A DNA stretch of 64,000 bases, taken from positions 1 to 64,000 of the forward strand of contig CAVWBT010000002.1 in NCBI GenBank assembly GCA_963753285.1, in the 5' to 3' direction. This document shows, piece by piece, positions 51,422-60,045 of this stretch. Both the position numbers and the translations under genes were made by a program. Origin of the DNA: JAHEDH01 sp963753285. GTDB taxonomy: Bacteria; Actinomycetota; Acidimicrobiia; Spongiisociales; ZC4RG35. The stretch's first letter is position 1; the number at the start of each line of letters is the position of its first letter. The notes beneath the pieces are model-generated. The model saw only the letters and a program-made list of their open reading frames with translations, searched no databases and was not told the DNA's origin.

Positions 51422-51900
51422 CAGCGGCTGAGCAGTTCGTCGATCTCCAGGGCGAGGCTGCGCTCGTCGATGATGCCGAAGACCGTCGAGACGACCTCGC
51501 CGCCGGGCGCCACGAAGAACGTGGTCGGAAGGCCGAGGCTGCCGATCCAGCCCTTCACCTCACCGCTTCTGTCGAAGTAGTTCTCGAAGGTCATGGAGAA
51601 CTCGGCCACGAAGGCCTCCGCATCCACCTGGTTGTCCTGGGTTGCGATGCCGATGAATCTGACTTCGTCCCCGAGTTGACGGTGGGCTTCGGTGAGGAGT
51701 GGGGCTTCGGAGCGGCAGGGTATGCACCACGAGGCCCACAGATTCACCACCATCGGGGACTCCGAATCTGCCAGCAGTTGCTCGAAATCGGCGGCGTTGG
51801 TGACGGGGAGCGCACCGTCTGCCGGTTCAGCCTCGCTACCGGTACACGCGCCGAGGACGAGGCCGAACGTCATGACAGCGATGATCGTCAGGTTTCGCAC
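51421..51900 (-). CDS. TlpA/ResA-type redoxin lipoprotein
   Basis: 159 residues. Signal with lipobox LGAC near residue 19, then a thioredoxin domain with CIPC in VVNLWASWCIPCRSE and cis-Pro LGLPTTFFV. Both active-site cysteines are present, in contrast with the TGA-containing redoxin at 30237. GTG 51900 gives a complete lipoprotein signal; longer frames overlie the divergent PPOX gene. Translation is coupled to the Lgt-like gene. Confidence 0.87.
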   Translation of the reverse strand: MRNLTIIAVMTFGLVLGACTGSEAEPADGALPVTNAADFEQLLADSESPMVVNLWASWCIPCRSEAPLLTEAHRQLGDEVRFIGIATQDNQVDAEAFVAEFSMTFENYFDRSGEVKGWIGSLGLPTTFFVAPGGEVVSTVFGIIDERSLALEIDELLSR

Positions 51901-51961
51901 GGGCGGAATTGTTGCAGCTCTGACGGGTTGTGTCGTACACCGCAACCACTGGGAGCATCGA

Positions 51962-52387
51962 ATGCGTGACATGACCTTCGAGGAGATCAAGGCATTTCTC
52001 CTCACCGGCACGAGGACGGGAAAGCTGGCGACGGTGCGCGACGATGGGCGGCCCCACGTCGTCCCCATCTGGTTCACCCTGCGAGACGACCACCTGGTGT
52101 TCAACACGCACAGCTCGTCGGTCAAGGCACAGAACATGCGACGCGAGCCGAGGGTTGCCGTCACCGTCGACGACCAGGCGCCGCCGTACTCGTTCGTGAC
52201 CATCGAAGGTGTCGCCACCCTCACCGACGCCGACCCCGAGCTTCTGGAGATCGCCACGGACATCGGCGGCCGATACATGGGGGCGGACCGGGCCGAGGAG
52301 TACGGAGCGCGCAACGGCGTTCCCGGGCGAGGTCGTCGTGCGAGTCTCGATCGACAAGGTCTTCTCTGCCGCGACGTCGCCATGTGA
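51962..52387 (+). CDS. PPOX-fold F420/FMN-dependent oxidoreductase, possibly with paired frameshifts near the end
   Basis: 141 residues. FTLRDDHLVFNTHSSSVKAQNMRREPRV is typical of the split-barrel pyridoxamine-phosphate-oxidase-like F420 family, as are RPHVVPIWF and IGGRYMG. From about 52320 the family-like C-terminus (VPGEVVVRVSIDKVFSA) is read one base out of phase, and the original frame returns for a plausible RDVAM end. One extra G in CCCGGG and one missing C near 52371 would restore a normal ending. As it stands the frame is open to the TGA at 52387. GGGAG precedes the ATG. Confidence 0.75.
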   Translation: MRDMTFEEIKAFLLTGTRTGKLATVRDDGRPHVVPIWFTLRDDHLVFNTHSSSVKAQNMRREPRVAVTVDDQAPPYSFVTIEGVATLTDADPELLEIATDIGGRYMGADRAEEYGARNGVPGRGRRASLDRQGLLCRDVAM

Positions 52388-52395
52388 GGCAATCG

Positions 52396-52401
52396 TAGGC
52401 T
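52396..52401 (+). promoter_or_regulatory. -10 box TAGGCT of a leaderless promoter
   Basis: TAGGCT ends 8 bases before the ATG at 52410. Confidence 0.5.
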
Positions 52402-52409
52402 GCGATCGC

Positions 52410-53405
52410 ATGACGGTCACGGTCGACATCGGGCGACTTCGATCGCTCGTCCTCGCCCGGCTGTCGCAGGTGTTCGGGTCGTCCCAGGCCGAACGGATGG
52501 CCGATGTCGTGATGTTCGGCGAACTGTCCGGGCGTTCGACCCACGGCATCATCCGACTGCTGCCTGGCAGGAAGGGACCGGTCGACGAGCGACCCGGCCT
52601 CGATCCGGTGGTTCGTCGAACGGCTCCGACGGCCGCCCGAGTCGAGGGACGGCCCGGGATGCTGGTGGCCTCGGTCGCCATCGAGGTGGTGCTCGACCTC
52701 GCGTCCGAGCACGGGTTCGCCGTCGTGACGGCCGTCGGCAGCGGCTCCAGCTCGGGAAGTCTGACCTACTACGTCGACCGTCTGGCCCGAGCCGGGCTGG
52801 TGTCGTTCGTCTCGGGAAACACGCTCGCGTTCGCGACGCCGCCCGGAGGACAGGCACGGATGCTGGGTACGAATCCGTTCAGCATCGGCATCCCTGCCGA
52901 GCCGCACCCGTTCGTCATCGACATCGGCACGTCGGCGATCACCTTCGGTGACATCCTCGAAGCCGATGCGGCAGGTGAAACGCTCCCACCGGGCGTTGCC
53001 GTCGATCACGAAGGCAACCCGACGCAGCAGCCTGGAGAGGTCCTGAACGGTGGTTCGTTGCTGACCTTCGGTGGGCACAAGGGACTCGGTCTGGCGATGG
53101 CGGTCGAGGTGATGGCTGGCGCGCTCGCTGGTTCTGCGGCAGCTCCGGTTGGGCCAGACGACGTGTGGGGTCACGTCTTCGTGGCGTTCTCCACCGGGTT
53201 GCTCGGAGACCCGGCAGCGATCCAGGCTGAAGCATCGGCGATCCTGGATCGCCTCAGGGCGACACCGATGACCTCGAACCGCGAAGTACGCATTCCGGGC
53301 GAGCGGAGCCTCTCCAAACGTGACGCCGCGCTGAAGCGTGGCGTCGTCGAAGTCGACGAGGCGTCGCTCCACGAGCTGATGGATCTGGTGGGCGAACCAT
53401 GGTGA
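52410..53405 (+). CDS. Ldh2/malate-lactate dehydrogenase family oxidoreductase
   Basis: 331 residues, the YlbC/MDH2 family of NAD(P)-dependent 2-hydroxyacid or ureidoglycolate-type dehydrogenases, unrelated to classical LDH. Family marks are SGRSTHGIIRLL near residue 40 (catalytic His region), GTNPFSIGIP, DIGTSAI, PGVAVDHEGNPT and FGGHKGLGLAMAVE. The exact substrate (malate, lactate, ureidoglycolate or imines) cannot be inferred. The start is set by the leaderless -10 box; the frame open upstream overlies the PPOX gene. It stands alone. Confidence 0.87.
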   Translation: MTVTVDIGRLRSLVLARLSQVFGSSQAERMADVVMFGELSGRSTHGIIRLLPGRKGPVDERPGLDPVVRRTAPTAARVEGRPGMLVASVAIEVVLDLASEHGFAVVTAVGSGSSSGSLTYYVDRLARAGLVSFVSGNTLAFATPPGGQARMLGTNPFSIGIPAEPHPFVIDIGTSAITFGDILEADAAGETLPPGVAVDHEGNPTQQPGEVLNGGSLLTFGGHKGLGLAMAVEVMAGALAGSAAAPVGPDDVWGHVFVAFSTGLLGDPAAIQAEASAILDRLRATPMTSNREVRIPGERSLSKRDAALKRGVVEVDEASLHELMDLVGEPW

Positions 53406-53435
53406 GTCGCATGCCCGATGTAGGTACCGCCTGGC

Positions 53436-53441
53436 TAGCGT
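53436..53441 (+). promoter_or_regulatory. -10 box TAGCGT of a leaderless promoter
   Basis: TAGCGT ends 7 bases before the ATG at 53449. Confidence 0.5.
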
Positions 53442-53448
53442 CGCCCGG

Positions 53449-54933
53449 ATGAGTGAAGCCGAAACCCCGAAGAAGGATCACACCCCACCCGCCGGAGCGG
53501 AGGTCGAACAGACCTGGACGTCTGCCGATGGAGAGTCGATCTCGTATACGGCGTCGGCCGGGTGGATGGTGCTGCGCAAGAACGACAAGCCGGCCGCCGA
53601 GGTCTTCTCGATCTCATACGTGGCAGCCGACCACACCGACCGGCCGGTCACGTTCGTGTTCAACGGCGGCCCGGGCGCGTCGTCGGCCTATCTGCACATG
53701 GGAACGGTCGGTCCCCGACGGGTCGGCTTCCCGGTCGACGGGAGCATCCCCCCGATGCCGGTCGAGCTCGTCGAAAACGAGTCTTCATGGCTGGCGTTCA
53801 CCGACGTCGTGTTCATCGACCCGGTCGGGACGGGGTTCAGCCGAATCATCGAGCAGGACGCCAACGGCGAAGAGAAGAAGAAGGACAAGGACGCAGCCGA
53901 CCCGAAGGAGTACTTCGGGATCAACCGCGACCTCGAGGCGATGGCCGAGTTCATGAGCAAGTGGCTGTCACGGCACAAGCGCTGGGGCTCGCCGGTCTTC
54001 ATCGCCGGCGAGAGTTACGGCGGCTTTCGTGTCGGCAAGCTGGTGCGACAACTCCAGGAGCACACGGGCATCGGACTCAACGGCGCGATCCTCATCTCGC
54101 CTGCACTCGAGTTCGCCACGCTCACCGCCACCGACTACGACGTGTTGCCGTGGATCGACGCCCTCCCGACGATGGCGGCGGCAGCAGTGCACCACGGCCG
54201 GTCTCGGGCGTTCGAAGCGGATGCCGAACTCGCCACCGTGCTCGCGGACGCCGAGGAGTTCGCAACCGGGGACTACGCGTCGTTCCTCACCAGGGGTGCC
54301 GCAATGCCCCCGGTCGACCGATCCCGAGTTCTCGCCAGGCTCGCAGCGTTGATCGGTCTGAGTGTCGAGTTCGTGACCCGAGCCGATGGCCGGATCCCGA
54401 TCACGACGTTCGTCCGGGAGCTGCTCCGAGACGAGCGCAAGGTGGTCGGCTTGTACGACGCGACGATCACCGCGGTCGATCCCTTCCCGGACCGTGAGCC
54501 GTTCCAGGGGCCCGATCCGACGCTCGCCGGGTACGGAGGGGCGTTCGGAGCCGCCATCAACCGGATGATCCGTTCGGAGATCGGCATCGACACAGATCGC
54601 GAATACACGGTGCTGAGCCTGGAAGTGAACACCGACTGGAAGGTCGACAAGCAGCGTCATGCGCTCGCCGGTGCGATGGGGTCCACCGACGACTTCCGCT
54701 TCGGCATGGCACTCAACCCGCATATGAAGGCGTTCATCACCCACGGCCGACACGACCTCGTGACGCCGTACTACTCGTCGGACCGGCTTCGGAACCTGAT
54801 GCGGCTCGACGACTCGATGGCCGACCGGCTCACCGTCCGTCACTTCGGCGGCGGGCACATGTTCTACGCCTGGGAATCCTCCCGGGCCGAGTTCACCACC
54901 GCGATCGCGGAGTTCTACGCCGACGCGGTGTGA
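53449..54933 (+). CDS. Peptidase S10 (serine carboxypeptidase-like)
   Basis: 494 residues, alpha/beta hydrolase of the S10 family. FVFNGGPGASS forms the oxyanion region, IAGESYGG holds the catalytic Ser, and the C-terminal ITHGRHDLVTPYYSSDR and FGGGHMFY hold the catalytic Asp and His. Such enzymes remove C-terminal residues or act as acyltransferases. No signal peptide: the N-terminus is acidic and hydrophilic, so it is probably cytosolic, which is unusual next to eukaryotic secreted members but common for bacterial ones. Leaderless start. Confidence 0.88.
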   Translation: MSEAETPKKDHTPPAGAEVEQTWTSADGESISYTASAGWMVLRKNDKPAAEVFSISYVAADHTDRPVTFVFNGGPGASSAYLHMGTVGPRRVGFPVDGSIPPMPVELVENESSWLAFTDVVFIDPVGTGFSRIIEQDANGEEKKKDKDAADPKEYFGINRDLEAMAEFMSKWLSRHKRWGSPVFIAGESYGGFRVGKLVRQLQEHTGIGLNGAILISPALEFATLTATDYDVLPWIDALPTMAAAAVHHGRSRAFEADAELATVLADAEEFATGDYASFLTRGAAMPPVDRSRVLARLAALIGLSVEFVTRADGRIPITTFVRELLRDERKVVGLYDATITAVDPFPDREPFQGPDPTLAGYGGAFGAAINRMIRSEIGIDTDREYTVLSLEVNTDWKVDKQRHALAGAMGSTDDFRFGMALNPHMKAFITHGRHDLVTPYYSSDRLRNLMRLDDSMADRLTVRHFGGGHMFYAWESSRAEFTTAIAEFYADAV

Positions 54934-54934
54934 C

Positions 54935-54955
54935 GTTCCAAGTTCCAAGTTCCAA
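54935..54955. repeat. Three tandem copies of GTTCCAA
   Basis: The heptamer GTTCCAA is repeated three times without gaps, starting 2 bases after the peptidase stop codon. A fourth partial copy (GT) follows. Likely a slippage-prone microsatellite. Confidence 0.75.
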
Positions 54956-55033
54956 GTGGCCGGCCACAGGTCTCAGGTGCCGGTGGGGCCGGTCAGTGGT
55001 CGGGCGAGGAACGGGCTTAAGTGCTCGGAAGGA

Positions 55034-55174
55034 GTTCTTGTTGCGCAGCTCGCAATGGCTCTCGACTGGCTTGAACCCTCAAGGGAAGCGGAGTGACAAG
55101 AACGACGGTCGTGCGCCTGGTTCGCGGCGGCAGCGCTCTGAGGGACATCTACTCGCTCGTTTCGTTCTTGTGAC
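55034..55174. repeat. Degenerate cluster of the CGTTCTTGTGAC repeat
   Basis: In the 389-base gene-free gap between the peptidase and his operon ends there are three alternating copies of the repeat core: GTTCTTGT (55034), TGACAAGAACG (55094) and an exact CGTTCTTGTGAC (55163-55174). The last two pair with one mismatch. The rest of the gap holds no gene I can support. Confidence 0.65.
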
Positions 55175-55322
55175 ACCGGGGGATGGTTGTTCGGGCGCAG
55201 TTCTCCGGCTCGAGTCCGTCTGGCGCCCCGTCACCAGAGCGCACTGACTCGAGTGAACCCCTGAGATTGGTACCACGTGACCGATGACGGGACTCGTGCG
55301 AGCCGCCAGGCGAGCGCGATCC

Positions 55323-55952
55323 CTACCGGCGGCGATAGCGGAGTTCGTCGAGGATCAGTGCGGGTGAGATCTGTCGCTCGGCGGCGACCACCAGCAGGTG
55401 GTACATCAGGTCCGCCATCTCTTCCGACAGTCGCTCTGCGGTTGCATCGCCCCGTCGGTGATCCCTGGCCGCCATCAGCACCTCGGTGGCCTCCTCGGTG
55501 ACCTTGCGGACGGCCAGGTCCGGATCGTCGAGCAGTTTCGTCGTGTACGAGCCGTCAGGGCGTTCGGTGGCACGCGACGAGATCGTCGCCCACAGCGCCT
55601 CCAGGTCGGCGAAGCCGGGCTCTCGATCGGACGGCTCGGTGTCCCAACAGCTCTGAGCGCCGGTGTGACAGGTGGGGCCGGCAGGCTCGGCCAGGATCAG
55701 CAGGGCGTCGCCGTCGCAGTCCACCGAGATCGATTCGACGGCGAGCGTGTTTCCGCTCGTCTCGCCTTTCTTCCACAGTTCGTCCCGGCTTCGGGAATGG
55801 AAGTGGACGAACCCGGTGGACCGTGTCGCATCGAGCGCCTCTCGGTCCATGTAGCCGAGCATCAGCACCCGGCGGGTGCGAGCGTCCTGGACGATCGCCG
55901 GGATCAGCGCGTCTTCGGCGTACCGAAGGCCGGGGTCGTCCGCGGCCCTCAT
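55323..55952 (-). CDS. hisIE: Bifunctional phosphoribosyl-AMP cyclohydrolase/phosphoribosyl-ATP pyrophosphatase
   Basis: 209 residues, steps 2 and 3 of histidine synthesis in one chain. The HisI domain (1-115) has MLGYMDREAL, FHSRSRDELWKKGETSGN, the metal-binding SVDCDGD and CHTGAQSC (zinc Cys). The HisE domain (120-209) has KVTEEATEVLMAA and the LSEEMADLMYHLLV helices of the MazG-like fold. ATG overlaps the hisF stop by 4 bases. Last gene of the his operon. Confidence 0.94.
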   Translation of the reverse strand: MRAADDPGLRYAEDALIPAIVQDARTRRVLMLGYMDREALDATRSTGFVHFHSRSRDELWKKGETSGNTLAVESISVDCDGDALLILAEPAGPTCHTGAQSCWDTEPSDREPGFADLEALWATISSRATERPDGSYTTKLLDDPDLAVRKVTEEATEVLMAARDHRRGDATAERLSEEMADLMYHLLVVAAERQISPALILDELRYRRR

Positions 55953-56716
55953 GCCACCTCCCTCATCGGGATGCCTGCGGCCGCCATGTCCGCTTTGACG
56001 GTCGAGATCTCGATCTCGCGCCGGTGGAAGATCGACGCCGCCAGCACGGCGTCGGCGTGTCCCTCGAGGACGGCGTCGACGCAGTGAGCGGTCGTTCCCG
56101 CGCCTCCCGAAGCGATCACCGGGACGTCGACCGCATCCGCGATCGCCCGGGTGAGCGGCAGATCGAATCCGTCCTTGGTGCCGTCACGGTCCATCGACGT
56201 CAGCAGGATCTCGCCCGCACCCAACTCCACACCGCGTCGCGCCCACTCGATGGCGTCGAGGCCGGTTGGCTCGCGTCCACCCTTGACGACGACCTCGAAG
56301 ACGCCGTTCTGGTCGAGACGCGCATCGATCGCAAGCACGACACACTGGTTCCCGAATCGGGTAGCGCACTCCCGGATGAGCTCGGGTCGCTCTACTGCGG
56401 CGGTGTTGACCCCGACCTTGTCCGCACCGGCTCGGAGGGCGGCTTTCATGTCGTCCGACGTCCGGATGCCGCCGCCGACGGTGAGCGGGACGAAGACGTT
56501 CTCGGCGGTGCGATGAACCACGTCGAGCAGGGTCGACCGGCCCTCCGGGGCGGCCGAGATGTCCAGGTAGCAGATCTCGTCGGCGCCCTCGGCGGCGTAC
56601 CTCGCCGCGAGTTCGACGGGATCGCCCTCGTCGGTGAGGTTCACGAAGTTGACCCCTTTGACGACCCGGCCGTCGCGGACGTCGAGGCAGGGGATGATGC
56701 GCCTGCGGAGCGTCAC
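55949..56716 (-). CDS. hisF: Imidazole glycerol phosphate synthase cyclase subunit
   Basis: 255-residue TIM barrel. IIPCLDVRDGRVVKG holds the first catalytic Asp; LLTSMDRDGTKDGFD the second Asp region and phosphate-binding loop; VIASGGAG follows. It closes the imidazole ring using ammonia from HisH, releasing AICAR. Coupled by 4-base overlaps to hisH upstream and hisIE downstream. Confidence 0.96.
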   Translation of the reverse strand: MTLRRRIIPCLDVRDGRVVKGVNFVNLTDEGDPVELAARYAAEGADEICYLDISAAPEGRSTLLDVVHRTAENVFVPLTVGGGIRTSDDMKAALRAGADKVGVNTAAVERPELIRECATRFGNQCVVLAIDARLDQNGVFEVVVKGGREPTGLDAIEWARRGVELGAGEILLTSMDRDGTKDGFDLPLTRAIADAVDVPVIASGGAGTTAHCVDAVLEGHADAVLAASIFHRREIEISTVKADMAAAGIPMREVA

Positions 56717-57324
56717 GCGCTGACCCGAGACGCTTCGGCCACCACGTTCGCCATGATCGCCAGGCCCACGCGTCCCGACCGTTCCGGGTGGAACTGGGTC
56801 CCCGAAATGGATCCCGACCGAACGGCGGCGACGAAACGCTCGCCGTGTTCAGAGGTGGCGACGATGGTCGCGGGGTCGGTCGGCTCCGGCGCATAGGAGT
56901 GGACGAAGTAGACGGGCTCGTTCGGAACGGCTGCGAACAGCGAATCCGGACGTTCGATCGTGAGGTCGTTCCAACCGATGTGGGGGAGCGACGGGGTGTT
57001 GCGGAGTTTCCGCACGACACCCGGGATGAGCCCCAGACAGTCGGCGTCGTCTTCGTCCGAGGAGTCGAACAGCACCTGCATGCCGACGCAGATCCCGAAC
57101 ATCGGCACGTCGAGGCTGGTGAGCGGCTCCCGGAGGCCGGCCGCGTCGATCCCATCCATCACGGTCTTGGTCGCGCCCACGCCGGGCAGGACTACCGAGT
57201 CGACGCCTACGAGATCCGAGGGCTTCGTGGCCATCACGACCTCTGCTCCCGCTCGGGCCAGGGCCTGGCCGATCGAGACCAGGTTGCCCGCACCGTGGTC
57301 GACGACGGCGATCGTCGGCCTCAC
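56713..57324 (-). CDS. hisH: Imidazole glycerol phosphate synthase glutaminase subunit
   Basis: 203-residue class I glutamine amidotransferase. The nucleophile Cys is in FGICVGMQVLF; the His/Glu pair is in GTQFHPERSG. It makes ammonia for HisF. The GTG start overlaps the hisB stop by 4 bases; the frame is open upstream over hisB but without homology. Confidence 0.95.
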   Translation of the reverse strand: MRPTIAVVDHGAGNLVSIGQALARAGAEVVMATKPSDLVGVDSVVLPGVGATKTVMDGIDAAGLREPLTSLDVPMFGICVGMQVLFDSSDEDDADCLGLIPGVVRKLRNTPSLPHIGWNDLTIERPDSLFAAVPNEPVYFVHSYAPEPTDPATIVATSEHGERFVAAVRSGSISGTQFHPERSGRVGLAIMANVVAEASRVSA

Positions 57325-57905
57325 GTGGATCCCTTGGTCGAAGCGAAACCGATCCGACGGTCGTCGATCGACACAGCCGCCCGCAGCGAGCGCGCCAGCG
57401 CCTTGAACGCAGCCTCTGCGACGTGATGGTCGTTGCTGCCCGAAGCGGAGAGGTGGAGCGTGAATCCGGCGCTCAAGGCGAGCGCCTCGAGTGCATGCGG
57501 CACGTTCTGGGTGGACAGGTTCCCGATCATCTCCTGTCGGAAGGGAACGTCGATCACTGCGTAGGAACGGCCGCCGACGTCGACCGCGCACGTGGCGGTC
57601 GCCTCGTCCATCGGCACTGTGGCGTCGCCGTACCGTTGGATGCCTGAACGGTCCCCGAGCGCTTCCGCGAGCGCCTGGCCGAGCACGATGGCCGTGTCTT
57701 CGACCGAGTGGTGGTCGTCGATCTGGAGGTCTCCGACGCACCGGACGTCGAGGTCGATGAGCGAGTGGTGGCCGAGCGACGTGAGCAGGTGGTCGAAGAA
57801 GCCGACGCCCGTGTCGATGCTGGTGGCACCCGTCCCGTCGAGATCGACGGAGATCTCGACGTCCGTCTCCTTGGTCTTTCGGGTCACGGTTGCGTTGCGG
57901 GTCAC
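57321..57905 (-). CDS. hisB: Imidazoleglycerol-phosphate dehydratase
   Basis: 194 residues, the monofunctional dehydratase without the phosphatase domain. Mn-binding motifs FFDHLL, DDHHSVEDT and NDHHVAEAAFKAL are complete. The GTG at 57905 overlaps the hisD stop by 4 bases. A separate histidinol-phosphatase must be encoded elsewhere, as in other actinobacteria. Confidence 0.95.
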   Translation of the reverse strand: MTRNATVTRKTKETDVEISVDLDGTGATSIDTGVGFFDHLLTSLGHHSLIDLDVRCVGDLQIDDHHSVEDTAIVLGQALAEALGDRSGIQRYGDATVPMDEATATCAVDVGGRSYAVIDVPFRQEMIGNLSTQNVPHALEALALSAGFTLHLSASGSNDHHVAEAAFKALARSLRAAVSIDDRRIGFASTKGST

Positions 57906-59200
57906 GATTGCTCCTCGTCTTCGAATCGGATCAGCGCCGCCAAGCGGTGGGCCGTCAGGCCCTCGGCGGTGGCGAGTGTGGTGATGGTGTCGGTGATGGC
58001 TCTCAAGCCGTCCCTCGTGAGGTGTTGCTCCTGGCGCCACGACCCGAAGTCCTCCACCGAGAGCGGGCCGCAGGCGGCTGCGAGGCCGCCGGTGGGGAGC
58101 ACGTGATTGGCGCCGGTTGCGTAGTCGCCCGCCGACTCGGGCGCCCAGCGGCCGATGTAGACCGAGCCCGCCGACGTCACCTGCTTGGCGACCTCTGCGG
58201 GATCCTCGGTGGCGATGGACACGTGCTCACCGGCGTATTCGTTGGCGAAGGCGATGGCGTCGGCGAGGTCGGTGGCCGTCACGGCCCAGCCGTGGTCCTC
58301 CAGGGCCTGCTCGAGGATGCCGGCCCGGTCGAGCGTCGGCAGCAGACGGTCGAGCTCGGCCTCGACCCGGTCGATGAGGCCGGGATCGGTGGTCACGAGG
58401 ACGGCTGGGGAGTCGGGGCCGTGTTCCGCCTGACACAGGAGATCGACGGCGACGAGGCGGGCCTCGGAGGTGTGGTCGGCGAGAACGAGGACCTCGGATG
58501 GGCCGGCGGGAAGGTCGATCGAGCACACACCGTAGACCGCGAGCTTGGCGGCCGTCACCCACGAGTTCCCCGGGCCCACGATGGTCTCCACCGGGTCGAC
58601 GCTCTCGGTTCCATAGGCGAGGGCTGCGATTGCCTGCGCACCGCCCATCGCCCACACCTCATCTGCTCCCGCAAGCCGGCAGGCGGCGAGCATCGCCGGG
58701 CTCAGCGTTCCGTCCGGCGACTCGGGTGTACAGACGACGACCTGGGCGACCCCGGCGACCTTCGCCGGCACGACCGTCATGATCACGGTCGACGGGTAGG
58801 CGGCCTTGCCTCCCGGCACGTAGCAGCCCACTCGGCTCATCGGCGTCCACCTGCGACGGATCATGACACCCGGCACCGTCTCGAAATCGAGATCCTGTGG
58901 GATCTGGGCGGTGTGGTAGGCGCGGACGTTCGTCACGGCCGCCTCGATCGCCTCGATGACCGTCATGTCGATGTCGGCCACCGCCGCGTCGATCTCGGCG
59001 TCGGTGACCCTACGGAAGCCTCCGCCGAGACGCTGTCCGTGTTCGCGAACCGCATCGTCTCCCCGGGCTGCCACGTCATCGCAGATCTCCGCTGCGATCC
59101 GGCGCACCTCGCCGTCGGGCACGGCCGAACGCCGGAGCATCATCGTTCGATCCCTTCGACTCATGGTCGTGAGCTCGAGGCGTTTCAGTCGGCCTGTCAT
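57902..59200 (-). CDS. hisD: Histidinol dehydrogenase
   Basis: 432 residues. Final two oxidations from histidinol to histidine, Zn- and NAD-dependent. CYVPGGKAAYPSTVIM, GNSWVTAAK, the Zn-site CQAEHGPDS (Gln and His ligands) and ANHVLPTGG are all present. The ATG at 59200 overlaps the hisG stop by 4 bases; internal ATGs at residues 13 and 20 are alternatives. No hisC follows, unlike most actinobacterial his operons (hisDCB). Confidence 0.95.
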   Translation of the reverse strand: MTGRLKRLELTTMSRRDRTMMLRRSAVPDGEVRRIAAEICDDVAARGDDAVREHGQRLGGGFRRVTDAEIDAAVADIDMTVIEAIEAAVTNVRAYHTAQIPQDLDFETVPGVMIRRRWTPMSRVGCYVPGGKAAYPSTVIMTVVPAKVAGVAQVVVCTPESPDGTLSPAMLAACRLAGADEVWAMGGAQAIAALAYGTESVDPVETIVGPGNSWVTAAKLAVYGVCSIDLPAGPSEVLVLADHTSEARLVAVDLLCQAEHGPDSPAVLVTTDPGLIDRVEAELDRLLPTLDRAGILEQALEDHGWAVTATDLADAIAFANEYAGEHVSIATEDPAEVAKQVTSAGSVYIGRWAPESAGDYATGANHVLPTGGLAAACGPLSVEDFGSWRQEQHLTRDGLRAITDTITTLATAEGLTAHRLAALIRFEDEEQS

Positions 59201-60045
59201 GGGACGAGTTGTTCGATCGGGAGAACGAGGATGCCGGAGGCTCCGGCTCGTTCGAGTTGGGGGAGCAGGCTCCACATGTCGGCGGCGTCGACGACGGAAT
59301 GGATCGCCACCATGTCGGTGTGCGCGAGCGGGACGACTGTCGGCGAGTTCAGCCCGGGGATCAGCTCGGTGATCGTCTCGATCGAGTCCCGCCGAGCGTT
59401 GAGCAGGAGGTAGCGCTTGTTCCTGCCCGCCACGACCGCACGGATGGCGGTGGCGACCTGCTGCACCTCCGGTGAGGCCTGGTTCTCCGAACGCGAAATG
59501 AGGACGGCCTGGGACTCGATGAGTGTTCCGACCGGCCGCAGGCCGTTGACGCGCATGGTCGATCCGGTCGAGATCAGGTCGACGATCGCATCGGCCACCC
59601 CGATCTTGGTGGCGACCTCGACGGAGCCGCGCAGTTCGATGACGTCGATGTCGATGTTGCGGTCCGAGAAGAACCGCCTGGTGGCGTTGGGGTGTGCGGT
59701 TGCGACCTTCAGGCCGCCGAACTCGTCGACCTTCTCGATCGGGGATTGGTTGGGGACCGCAGCGGCGAGCCGGCAGTGGCCGTATCCCAGCTCGACGAGG
59801 GTGTGCAGCCCGTTCCCGTGCTCGGCGATGAGATCTACGCCGGTGATGCCGGCATCGGCCACCTTGTCGGACACGAGTTCGGCGATGTCGTCGGTTCGGA
59901 CGAACAGCAGCTCCATGTCGACGTTGCGCACCGGCACCGAGAGCGCCCGATCGGTGGTCTCGAATCGCAGTCCGGCGTCGGTGAGCAGCCGGACGGATGG
60001 TTCCTTGAGCCTGCCCTTGTTGGGCACTGCGAGGGAGAAGGTCAT
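59197..60045 (-). CDS. hisG: ATP phosphoribosyltransferase, long form
   Basis: 282 residues; first and committed step of histidine synthesis. AVPNKGRLKEPS at the N-terminus, the PRPP-binding region with DAIVDLISTGSTMRVNGL, and a C-terminal regulatory domain (about 205-282) that binds histidine for feedback inhibition; the long form needs no HisZ. The ATG at 60045 overlaps the stop of the TrpR-like gene by 4 bases. Confidence 0.94.
   Translation of the reverse strand: MTFSLAVPNKGRLKEPSVRLLTDAGLRFETTDRALSVPVRNVDMELLFVRTDDIAELVSDKVADAGITGVDLIAEHGNGLHTLVELGYGHCRLAAAVPNQSPIEKVDEFGGLKVATAHPNATRRFFSDRNIDIDVIELRGSVEVATKIGVADAIVDLISTGSTMRVNGLRPVGTLIESQAVLISRSENQASPEVQQVATAIRAVVAGRNKRYLLLNARRDSIETITELIPGLNSPTVVPLAHTDMVAIHSVVDAADMWSLLPQLERAGASGILVLPIEQLVP

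Noticed and set aside
52221..53372. 383-codon open frame on the minus strand
   Set aside because: It is antisense to the well-supported Ldh2-type dehydrogenase; composition is typical of a shadow frame.
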